Source: Bolinopsis microptera
Lineage: Eukaryota > Ctenophora > Tentaculata > Lobata > Bolinopsidae
Assembly (NCBI RefSeq): GCF_026151205.1
Contig: NC_087074.1
Location: 19,452,740 to 19,512,739, forward strand
Reading direction: 5' to 3'
DNA length: 60,000 bases
Shown: positions 23,701 through 35,700 of the stretch, piece after piece
Position numbering within the stretch: position 1 is the stretch's first letter
Layout: the number at the start of each line of letters is the position of its first letter
Translations under genes and position numbers: made by a program
Notes under the pieces: generated by a model
Databases searched by the model: none
What the model saw: the letters and a program-made list of their open reading frames with translations, nothing else
Told to the model about the DNA's origin: nothing

Positions 23701-26700
23701 ACTTACATGTTTAAGTTAAATATTAATGCAGGGTTTGCAACACTATGATCATTGATCTGCCTACGTGAAATCAGTAATAAATGTGACCGTATCAGCTATA
23801 TACTCAACTAAACTAGATATTGGCAGATGAACAGGCTTGGTGATCATTTAATTTGATGACTTTGGAGATTTTATAAGTTGGTCGTTTTTCTTATCTATTG
23901 AACTTGCATTATGTTACAACTTATCTCCTTTTTATTTCAAATCTTGTTAAGTTCCTTTTTATTTCAAATCTTGTTAAGTTCCGCGGTAAAATAATTTGAT
24001 AGAAACACAACTTTGTTTAAAACTGTTAAAACTGTTCAAGATCGTGACTAGGCGCCCGCATAATGAATTTCGTCCATTCAATTAATTTCACACTTCAATC
24101 CAATACTTTGATGTTCTGATCGTTGTCATCTGAGCAATCTGTAAGAACTGACTTGAGGTCTATCAAGTCTCTATTTTGCAGTTCCTTCAGCTGATCTTGA
24201 AGTTTCTTGACAAGGGCGTCTGTATTAGCACTTTTCTTTGATAAACGGTCAATTTGAGAGTTTTTCCTGAAAACAATGACAACCAGACCAATGCAGATTA
24301 AAGTCACAAAAGCTGTCGAGGTATTTTCTGTTGAGGTATTCTCGAATATCTCTACCGAAGATGTGTTGTTGTTATGATCAGGGATAAACATACAGGAGAG
24401 ATATATAACTTGACCATGTTCGCAATCATGAGACGTTGTGTAAGAACATGCTTTCCAGTCCCCTTCAGTACAATTAACATCATCCAAAGCGATGTGGTAA
24501 TCAACCTTCGGGTTACCCAAAGACCAGTTCGTATCTTCCATTCGCCACCTTTTTGCCCCATAGTAGCCCATATCCCTGCAAATAGCATCAGCAGAATTAT
24601 CACTGAACTGATCACCACAGACTGTGCCTCCATTATAAAGGAGTAGGAACTGTTGAAGACCAGAAACTTGCGATCCAGCAGAGTTTACAAGAGTGAACGG
24701 GCTACGATTTCCCGAACAAGTCAAAATTACGTCTTTAGCGTGATCAGTACAAGCTTTTCCATTACTTCTGAACGTGCACGATGACCAATCTCTCAAAGAA
24801 CAGACCAAACTGTGCGAAAATACTTTATACCTTTCCTGAGTTCTCCAAATTTGTCCAGACTTCCACGATAGTGCGTTTTTGAACCCCATGAGCTTGCATA
24901 CAGCATGCGCGGCTGTGATATTGAAGCTACTATCGCACAAAGTACCGCCGTTGTACAGTAAGAGACCATTTTGTTGTCCAGTGATAAAGTTTCCCGAGGA
25001 GTCAACCAACTGAAACAGATTGGCTGAATCTGAAATATACGATTAAATAATCTTGCATCAATTAAAAGTATATGTATAATTGAAGTTTTCAGTGTTGGAT
25101 TGCATTTTAGCACAAAAAACAAAAAGAAACCGCATCGCATCCAAAATAGGGGGGGGGGGGCCCCCCCCCCCCCCCCAAAATACCAATATTGAACTATATT
25201 ATAGTCAAATACTGTAGTTAATTAACGACAAGAGAAAGGCCATTTTCGGACGTGAGGAGAGTGAGGACTCCTCAAACTACATGTATTAAATAAATTCCCT
25301 TTGTAACGTCCTCAATAATGTAATAGATGTGTAGAGTTGTAATTATTTTATGAGAATCTCCATGATATGAATTTTAATAAAGAAATTCAAACCTTGTGAC
25401 GGTGCTTGGTCAAAGCACTTCCGCTCCGCTGTTCTAGCATATCCGTTATTACCACTAATTATACTATACCCTGATGCATAAACATTGCACCTTGCACTGT
25501 AACTATTTATTGTAACTGCCCCGCAACTGAAAGTGTTTTATCAGCGTAAGAGAGATCACTGCGAAGCGACTTTGATTCGAAAATCTACATATAGATTTAT
25601 ACTGGTATAGCGCGAGATCTGTTTTTAAATCATCAACTCACTTCGGATACTGTTTGCAAAGATCAATACATCCCTGCTCGTCGTTGACTCGTTGTTGTGC
25701 GATCAAATATCCCTGGATATCTAGATTGGCGACAAAACAACCCTTATTCCCTGAATTTAAATGCAATATGTTTTCATTGTGCATTTTGTAATACCGAGCT
25801 CTAATAGTTAGAACTCATGGGGATTTAAAAATAAAAATCTAAAACATCATAAAAAGATACCGCATCGCATCCAAAATACGAATATTATTGAACTTATATT
25901 ATAGTCAAATACTGTAGTTAATTAGCGACAAGAGAAACGCTATTTTCGGACGTGAGGAGAGTGAGGACTCCTCAAACTACACACATTAAATAAATTCCCT
26001 CTGTAACGTCCTCAATAAATGTAATAGATTTGTAGTGTTGCAACTATTTTATAATAATCTCCATGATAAGAATTTTAATAAAGAAATTCAAACCTTGTGA
26101 CGGTGCTTGGTCAAAGCACTTCCGCTCCGCTGTTCTAACATATCTGCTATTATCACCATATATGGACACGTTCATTGAAGTTTGAGGAAATTGGTAAATT
26201 TCTAAAACAGCGTTTTTGACGATAGTGGTTTAATTTTAACATATATTAATCTAGCGTGTTCATAAGTTCTGAACATTAGCCACGTGACCCATACTCCCAT
26301 ATGCACTGCTCAAAAATAAAATGTATTGCTTTTAGGCACTATTATGTAAAAAATGTCACATTTTTGTGACATTGTTTACCATAGCTGCCCAATTAGCATT
26401 TTTTGGTCTTAGATATAGTAGATTAGGTGAATCTAACAATTATGATACAATGTAGGCCTAAAGGGCAGTGATCGAACGGCTTTAAGGCAACATTTCGTAA
26501 ACTTTGTCACACTCAGAATACGAGACCTCTTTTCTACTGTGAGGTGTCCATAAAACCCTTTCAACTCATTATTTGATAGTTCTTCTGCTAATCATAGCCC
26601 TAAAATATGTTGTTTTGAAAAGTTAACTTGAAATACATGCACTTGGCTATTGGGAAATGATGTAAATTCTGTCACATTATATGGAATTTGAAATTCTGGG

Positions 26701-29700
26701 TGAATTTCCGAAATCATTTATGTCTGATTTTGGTTTGGAAGGCGGGAAAACTCTATATAATGAGGACGATACACGGATACAGTTGATTGAAGTATAGCCC
26801 GGCAGTTGATGTAAACATCGTCACAAAATGATACAAAATCGTAAATGGACACGTTCATGTTGAAGTTTAAGGGTATTGGTAAACCAAAAAAAATAGCGTG
26901 TTCAGAAGTTCTGTACATTAGCCACGTGACCCATACTTCCATATACACGGCTCATGTCAGAAATACAATTTATTGTTTTTAGGCACTATAATGTAAAAAA
27001 TGTCACATTTTTGTGACTGTGTTAACCATAGCTGCCCAATTAGCATTTTTTGGTTTAAAATATAGTAGATTAGGTCATTCTAACAATTATGATACAACAT
27101 TTGGCTAAAGGGCAGGGATCGAACGGTTTTAAGGCAATATTCCGTAAACTTTGTCACACTCAGAATACGATACCTCTTTTCTACTGTGAGGTGTCCTCAA
27201 AACCCTTTCAACTCATTATTTGATGGTTTTTCTACTAATCATAGCCCTAAAATATGTTGTTTTGAAAAGTTAGCAAATACATGCACTTATTGGGAAATGA
27301 TGTAAATTCTGTCACATTATATGGAATTTAAAATTTTGGGTGAATTGCCGAAATCATTAATATCTGATTTTGGTTTGGAAGGCGGGAAAACTGTATATAA
27401 GGACGATGCACGGATAGAGCTGATTCAAGTTAAGGGCAGTTGATGTAAAAATTGTCACAATAATAATAAGGGCAGTTGATATGAAAGAAAATCTATCTAA
27501 CTAATGCAATGGCTGATGTGACGAAATTTACATTTCTTGACCTTATTTTGAAGAAACATGCCTCGATTAGAATTCAATATTCTTCCAGGAATTATTAGTA
27601 GGTTATTATTCAGCAAATCAGAACTCAAGTTTAACAATTCTGAGTTTAATTTTACTGAGTTACCGAAATGTGACGAAATTCACTTTTCCTGCCCCAACAG
27701 TATAATTTCAATGTGATGAAAAATGGGCATGGGTTTCTATATTTCCTTATCTCTGAATTAATCATTTCAAACTATAATTAGGACTGTTGATGTGAAAGAA
27801 CGTGTATCTAAATTTTACAATGACGTATGTGACAAAATTTACATTTCTTGACCCTATTTTGAAGAACCATACCCCGATTAGAATTCAATATTCTTCCAGG
27901 AATTATTAGTAGGTTATTATTCAGCAGATCATCAGAACTCAAGTTTGACAATTCTGAGTTTAATTATACTAAGTTACCGAAATGTGACGAAATTTACTTT
28001 TCCTGCCCCAACAGTATAATTTCAATGTGATGAAAAATGGGCATGGGTTTCTATATTTCTTGTATAAATCCATTCCAACTATAATAAGGGCAGTTGATAT
28101 GAAAGAAAATCTATCTAACTAATGCAATGGCTGATGTGACGAAATTTACATTTCTTGCCCCTATTTTGAAGAATCATACCTCAATTAGTATATAATGTTA
28201 CTTTATTACCATCACTATGTCGATAAATTAGTTATTTTGCCAACACGGAGCAAATAAAGTTATAATATTTTTTGTGACGAAATTTACAAATTTTTACCCT
28301 GTTCAGGTGTTGAAATTTATCCAATGTTAACATATCACTGCCATATAATAATTTATATGACCGGCGTATGGTTGAAATATTGTTAATTGATCCATAGTAC
28401 GTAATATAGGGTGTTTAAGTTGGTACACTAATATTTACTCAATTTCACACATGTTGAGATATCATACAAATTTATGTGACTAAATTTACCTATTTCTGCC
28501 TTCTGTATTTGTATTTGCGTATAACAATGAAATATGTGAACAATTCCAAACACATTCAGCTCACAAAATAATGCTAGACTATTCGGCATTTCTTGTCAGG
28601 ATGTCATAAACATCCCTCATATAAATTTATTAAATGTGTGACGGAGTTTACATGGTGCTACCATTTAAGAAAAAAAGTCGCTAAATATGTAGATAATAGT
28701 CATATACAGCTATTCTATGAATTGAAAATTCGAAAATTTGGTCAAACACGGCAACAAGGGGTCCATATAAACTCCGTCACGTTTTTATAGTGTGACAAAG
28801 TTTACAACTCACTGCCGGCCGCATTTAAGCGATATCTTATCGTCTGATAAAGATATCGTTATGCGACAAAGTTTATCTAAAGGATGAAACGATTATCTTA
28901 GGGTTAGAGGGTTTATATAGTTTCATAGTGTGACACATTTTACATCATCGTGCCATTCAGTAGGGTCACTAATATTTACCAATATCCTCAAACTTCAATG
29001 AACGTGTCCATATACTATACCCTGATGCATAAACATAGCACACATTCTTTTTGCTATTGATTGTAACTGCCCCGCAACTGAAAGTGTTTTATCAGTGAAA
29101 GAGAGATCACTGCGAAGCGAATTTGATTCGAAAATCTAATATTTACATATATAGATTTATACTGTATATATATATATTTCGTTGCTGTACTCCTACACAT
29201 TAAAAGTCGGTGTTGATTAGATCCTCGAAATAGTTCTTTGCATCATTTTATTAAACATCGTTATCTCAAATTATTTGTTATATAGTAGTGTTGAAAGTAT
29301 TAAAATATATATATCATCAACTCACTTCGGATACTGTTTGCAAAGATTAACACATCCCTGCTCGTTGTTGACTCGTTGTTGTGCGATCACATCTCCCCGT
29401 ATATTTAGATTGGCAACAAAACAATTCCCTGAATTTAAATGCAATATGTTTTCATTGTGCATTTTTGAAAAGCCTACCTCTCTAATAGATAGAACTAAGG
29501 GGATTTCTAAGAATTGGTAGAAAGAATGATTTTTTTTTTTTTTTTTTAGAGAGGCTGGGCCTGGATGGCTAGTAGTGGCAACTGGCACATCGTCTTCTAA
29601 AATTCTTCAAATTGTTCACCCACAGACCAGTTTTACGTGCTCTATGCGTAAAATATTCATAATTGGATTGTAGTTTTTTTCTCATAAATTCCTTTATTTT

Positions 29701-32700
29701 GACTTAGGACCACAATAAAACCACGATGTACCACCCTGTACACTAAATAATAGAATAGGGGTTACCACTAGCGGACTACCAGTAGTACCTTTTGAGTCTC
29801 TTGTTTCTGACTTGTAACTATAGTGTTCTGCGGCTCCTGAAGATGATACATGATGTTAGAACAGATAATTTATCTGATGTCAATATAAGATACGATAAAT
29901 TCTCTATACCGGCCCTCTCTGGGGGAGCGGGCCTCTCGCAGAAAAGGTTCACATGATCTCAAACCCAATCAATTATATGCACGTATTGCGATGCAATACA
30001 GCTCGATAGTACTCAAATCACCACCAAATTAGCTTTATTTACATGTCATTCTTGTTCCATAATGCTGGAAAGAAACTAAACCCCCAGCATCCCCCTTACC
30101 GATTAGTCGAAATTTGTTCGTATTAGTTGGGTTTCAAGAATATTAAGCATATTACTGCTTTTTCAAACAAATCATACAGATTGAGTTTTTGAGGCCCTGG
30201 ATATTTTAACTTACCTTCATCTTCAGGAGCTAATTCCCGTGAGTCATCCCATTGACATAACGCGATGTAGTGACCAGTGACTAAAATTACGAATATTTTT
30301 CTTAACAGAATCTCCTTCATTCTTCCTTTTAATAAAAGAGGCGGGTATAAATTTGAACGATGAAAGTGAACATGGTATCAACATCACGGTGATTCAATCG
30401 TTGAGATTTCAACCATCATTCAGTATTTTGATTTCTCTTGGAGAATTTCTCTTTAGACTCTTAACTTGCGAACAAATTGAAGCAGCAAACTTTAGGCTAG
30501 AAACTTTATTGAATTGAAATAATCATTGGCTTGGTTAGTTACCGACATTATCAGTCCTTTGTTGAGAGAAGTACCTACTCATATGTACGATATCTACAGC
30601 CACCTGGACATCCTCTGTAGGCTACCAGAGAGTGAACTTAAAGGTTTACAGTTCTTTACAGCGGATGTATCAGCTTTGTATACGAATTTGAATATCAATG
30701 AGTGTATTGAGACAGTTATTGAATTTGCAGAAGAACATTGGAGTAAGTTAAGTACGTATTGTTTAAGTTTATCAGAAATTAGAGGTATCTTTACAGTAGT
30801 TTTGACGAATTCTTATTTTACATTTAATGGGAGACTTTATAAACAACTTTTAGGTTTATTCATGGGTTGTAGACCATCCCCTCCTGTAGCGATTATTAGA
30901 ATGTGGAAATTCGAGCGTAATAGTATATATTTAGACAGTTATTACATCAGTAACCCTGTTCGGTTCTTATACAAACGGTATGTAGATGATGCTGGTTCCT
31001 TAGCCAAATCCAGAGAAGAAGCACTGGATATGTTACAACGCATAGCCGACCAGGATCCCGATAACAGAATCAAGTGGGAGATCGAGTTCCCGTCTACCCC
31101 TGCGGATTTTGTCCCGTTCCTGAGTACGGAAATCCGGATCGATGAGGAAGGAAAAGTGCACCACAGATTCTACAGGAAAACCCAGAACAAGGGGATAACA
31201 TTACACCAGAAGTCACACCACCCGGACTCAGTGAAGGAGGAGTGTAAGAAGAACTTCTACCGTAATGCCACCATTGCTTCCTCAGGACCCCAGGAACTCG
31301 ATCATTCAGTTAAGATCATCGATGATCTCTTAAAGAAAAATGGACACCAACCTCTGAGTCATAACGCAAGGAACAGGAGGACTAGGAGAAGACGTCAAAC
31401 CACACCTGACTCTGTCCCACTCACCTTACCATTCATCTCTGGAACAGTTTGTAATAAGATTCGCAACTACATCAAATCTAACAAACTCCCCATCAGAGTT
31501 ATTTTTACACCTGGTAAGAAGTTACAGGACATCTTCTGCCGCTCTCGTCCACTGGATAAGAAGACTTGTGACCTTGGTAACCCTAACAATTGTGAGATCT
31601 GCCCTAGACTCACAGGAACAACATGCTCAACAAAAGGAGCTATTTACTTAGTTACTTGCGAGTTATGTGGTAAGAGATACTGTGGGGAAACTGAGAGAAG
31701 CCTCCATGCTCGTCTGATGGAGCACAGACAGGCTGCTAGGAATCCTAGAGCACATCCAGAGAATGGGGTTGGACAGCACTACGCATCTCTACATCCTAAC
31801 CGAACCCCAGTTTTATCTTTTAAGTTACTTGATTTACAGAGTAAAACTGTTCGTAGAAAGATTGTAGAAGCGATGTATATATTGAGATTAAGTCCTGAAA
31901 TGAATGATCGTTCTGAGTTGAGTTATTTGTACAAATATTTAGTCGATGTTTAACTAGTAAATAATGTATTGATAGGACTATCTTGGATAGTAACCATGAC
32001 AACCGAGTTATCGTTGCTTAAGTGCTGATTTTATCATTAGTTTTTACACATGAACTGTGAATTCTGAACAACCAGTTTTACGTTTACTAATTAGTTTAGT
32101 ATCATGAGTAGTACAGTATTTAGTTGTATTAGCTTACATTTCTTCTTGTCGTATTTTTTTTGTTGTTTTGACATTTTTTGCAATTACATTTTTTGGGTCA
32201 TATTTCGTAAATTTTATTTCTCTGTTTTTGTTTTAATGTTATTTTAAATTTCTTTCCGTCGTTAATTTTTACACATGTTTAACAATTTTATTACAGAACT
32301 GAAGAAGACGTTGTTACGTGGAATGATTATTTCAATTCAATAAAGTTTCTAGCCTAAAGTTTGCTGCTTCAATTTGTTCGCAAGTTAAGAGTCTAAAGAG
32401 AAATTCTCCAAGAGAAATCAAGTTCAAATGCGACTCATAAATATAGCCCCCTTGAACTATTCAGTATTTTGTATGGAATAATAAAACGTTGCAAAGTTCA
32501 AGTCAATTCGCGTAACAACACGAAAATTGTGCACGTTAAAAGTGCTATAAATATAAATACTCATCTAAGCATTGGCTTAGTTTAATTATTAAACTAATAT
32601 ATAATTTATCTTCTGTGTTAATGCGATGTTTCTGAAATATGAGCCTGCAATTTTCGCTATAAAGGAAGTAGAATTCCAAGTCGGAGGGGCGCTAATTGTA

Positions 32701-35700
32701 CGAGTTAGAATTTGTCCATGGAACTGGATAACAGATACTAGATCTACAATTAATCTGGAACGAGCAAATGCAGTATACAGTACAAACGGATAGTACAAAG
32801 AAGGAATTTGTTAAGAGTTATAGTTGCACTTTTATCGAGAGAAATCTGTCGTCAAATACAACTATACAATATATTATATAGTATGGCCTCACATGCTCAG
32901 TTAACATGAATTATTTAGAGATGTATAGCAGCGAACAGAACGTTCAACACAGACTGTGTTTTTATTCCGGCCCTCTCCCTCTAATCCTCGCAGAATGAAT
33001 TTCAATCAGTGGAATAAATTGAAATCGGTCAATAGTAGGACTGGACCCTCATGATCCCTGAAGCAAAAACTCGATAAAATAGCTTTACCTCACCAAGAGC
33101 TACCTTCGAGTACTCATTCAATTAATTTCACACTTCAATCCAATACTTTGATGTTCTGATCGCTGTCATCTGAGCAATCTGTAATAACTGACTTGAGGTC
33201 TATCAAGTCTCTATTTTGCAGTTCCTTCAGCTGATCTTGAAGTTTCTTGACAAGGGCGTCTGTATTAGCACTTTTCTTTGATAAACGGTCAATTTGAGAG
33301 TTTTTCCTGAAAACAATGAAAATCAGACCAATGCAAATTAAAGTCACAAAAGCTGTCGAGGTATTTTCTGTTGAGGTATTCTCGCATGTCTCTATTGAAG
33401 ATGTGTTGTTGTTATGATCAGGGATAAACATACAGGAGAGATATATAACTTGACCATGTTCGCAATCATGAGACGTTGTGTAAGAACATGCTTTCCAGTC
33501 CCCTTCAGTACAATTAACATCATCCAAAGCGATGTGGTAATCAACCTTCGGGTTACCCGAAGACCAGTTCGTCTCTTCCATTCGCCACCTTTTTGCCCCA
33601 TAGTAGCCCATATCCCTGCAAATAGCATCAGCAGAATTATCACTGAACTGATCACCACAAACTGTGCCTCCATTATAAAGGAGTAGGAACTGTTGAAGAC
33701 CAGAAACTTGTGATCCAGCAGAGTTTACAAGAGTGAACGGGCTACGATTTCCCGAACAAGTCAAAAATACGTCTTTAGCGTGATCAGTACAAGCTTTTCC
33801 ATCATTTCTGAACGTGCACGATGACCAATCTCTCAAAGAACAGACCAAACTGTGCGAAAATACTTTATACCTTTCCTGAGTTCTCCAAATTTGTCCAGAC
33901 TTCCACGATAGTGCGTTTTTGAACCCCATGAGCTTGCATACAGCATGCGCTGCTGTGATATTGAAGTTACTATCACACAAAGTACCGCTGTTGTACAGTA
34001 AGAGACCATTTTGTTGTCCAGTGATATAGTTTCCCGAGGAGTCAACCAACTGAAACAGATTGGCTGAATCTGAAATATACGATTAAATAATCTTGCATCA
34101 ATTAAAAATATATTTATAATTGAAGTTTTCAGTGTTGGATTGCATTTTATCGTTTTTTTAAAACCGCATCACATCCAAAATACCAATATTGAACAAGTAT
34201 ATTATAGTCAAATACATAGTATATTATTATTAGCGACAAGAGAAACGCCATTTTCGGACGTGAGGAGAGTGATGACTCCTCAAACTACATTCAATTAATT
34301 CCTTCTGTAACGTCCTCAATAAATGTAATAGATTTGTAGAGTTGTAATTATTTTATGATAATCTCCATGATATGAATTTTAATAAATAAAATCAAACCTT
34401 GTGGCGGTGCTTGGTCAAAACACGTCCGCTCCGCTGCTCTAACATATCTGCTATTACGATATATACTATAGCCTGATGCATAAACATAGCACACTGCATT
34501 TTGACTATTCATTGTAACTGCCCCGCAACTGAAAGTGTTTTATCAGTGTAATAGAGATCACTGCGAAGCGACTTTGATTCGAAAATCTAATATTTACATA
34601 TAGATTTATACTGTATAGCGCAAGATCTGTTTTTTAAATCATCAACTCACTTCGGATACTGTTTGCAAAGATCAATACATCCTAGCTCGCTGTTGACTCG
34701 TTGTTGTGCGATCAAATCTCCCCGGATATCTAGATTGGCGACAAAACAATTCCCTGAATTTAAATGCAATATGTTTTCATTATGCATTTTTGAAAAGCAT
34801 ACCTCTCTAACAGATAGAACTAATGGTGAATTCTAAGAATTGGTAGAAAGAATGATTAGTATGTAGTAGACTAGTAGTGGCAACTGGCACATCGTCTTCT
34901 AAAATTTTTCAAATTGTTCGCGTAAAATATTCATAACTTGGATTGTAGTTTTTTCTCATAAATTCCTTTATTTTGACTTAGGACTACAATAAAACCACGA
35001 TGTACACTAAATAATAGAATAGGGGTTACCACTAGCGGACTACCAGTAGTACCTTTTGAGTCTCTCGTTTCTGACGCGTAATTATAGTGTACTGCATCTA
35101 CTACATCGTCTTCTTCTGAAGATGATACATGATGTTAGAACATATGCTTTATCAGATGTCAATATTATAAGATAAGATAAAAAATCATACATATTGAGTT
35201 TTTGAGACCCTGGATATTTTAACTTACCATAGGCACTTACTCCTTCTGCATTTACTAACGCGATGTAGTGACCAGTGACTAAAATTACAAATATTTTTCT
35301 TAACAGAATCTCCTTCATTCTTCCTTTTAATAAAAGAGGCGGGTATAAATTTGAACGATGAAAGTGAACATGGTGTCAACATCGCGGTGATTCAATCGTC
35401 GAATAATAAAACGTTGCAAAGTTCAAGTCAATTCGTGTAATAAGACAAAAAGTATAATGGTAAACAGCAATAGCAGCAAATCTGGGGAAACTTGGTGGAC
35501 ATTGACTTTTTTCACACAATTTGAGTATGTTGACTTCAACATTATGTTGCAGCTCATTGTGGTTAATCTCAATGTTGGAGTGATGTTTTTCTGGTGCACA
35601 AAACACTGCAGTACGGTTATGTTGAATAATTGTGGTTAATGGGTCATCTATGTGGCCACTATGGTGGTTAAAATACCAGTTTTAGGGTTAACCACCATTT

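Larger units (their letters stand above)
24095..30320 (-). pseudogene. PAN-PAN-SRCR-SRCR-TM receptor gene, one PAN exon disrupted
   Basis: Minus-strand exons: signal peptide 30320-30215 ([20 protein letters not shown]), PAN2 first half 29428-29326, PAN2 second half 29077 to 26094 but split by a 2.85-kb insertion (26162-29013), PAN1 25750-25642 and 25526-25393, then SRCR-SRCR-TM 25029-24095. The PAN/apple pattern is visible (CFVANLD...[19 protein letters not shown]...CNVY...ERKCF). Phases would let PAN2 and PAN1 be joined in frame, so the PAN pair arose by an exon duplication that copy B lacks. SRCR 1 and 2, TM ([15 protein letters not shown]) and a Leu/Lys coiled coil follow. The insertion breaks PAN2, but skipping both PAN2 exons gives signal exon directly to PAN1 in phase (as in the intact paralogue), so the gene may still be expressed. 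It is antisense within LSD1. Confidence 0.8.
24075..32985. repeat. Segmental duplication, copy A (partner 33115-37843)
   Basis: From CATTCAATTAATTTCACACTTC at 24075 onward the sequence is near-identical to 33115 onward: the SRCR exon, both PAN exons, introns, signal exon and upstream flank, ending at the shared GAGATGTATAGCAGCGAACA and TTCCGGCCCTCTCCCTC (about 32918-32985). Copy A is 8.9 kb because it has an extra PAN exon pair, a 2.85-kb TIR element and a 2-kb Penelope-like element. Copy B is 4.7 kb including a different, 1.93-kb element. Confidence 0.88.

Noticed and set aside
24352-24646. Frames in both strands in the SRCR exon (also at 33392-33686)
   Set aside because: Shadows of the SRCR frame; both paralogues show them only because they are near-identical.
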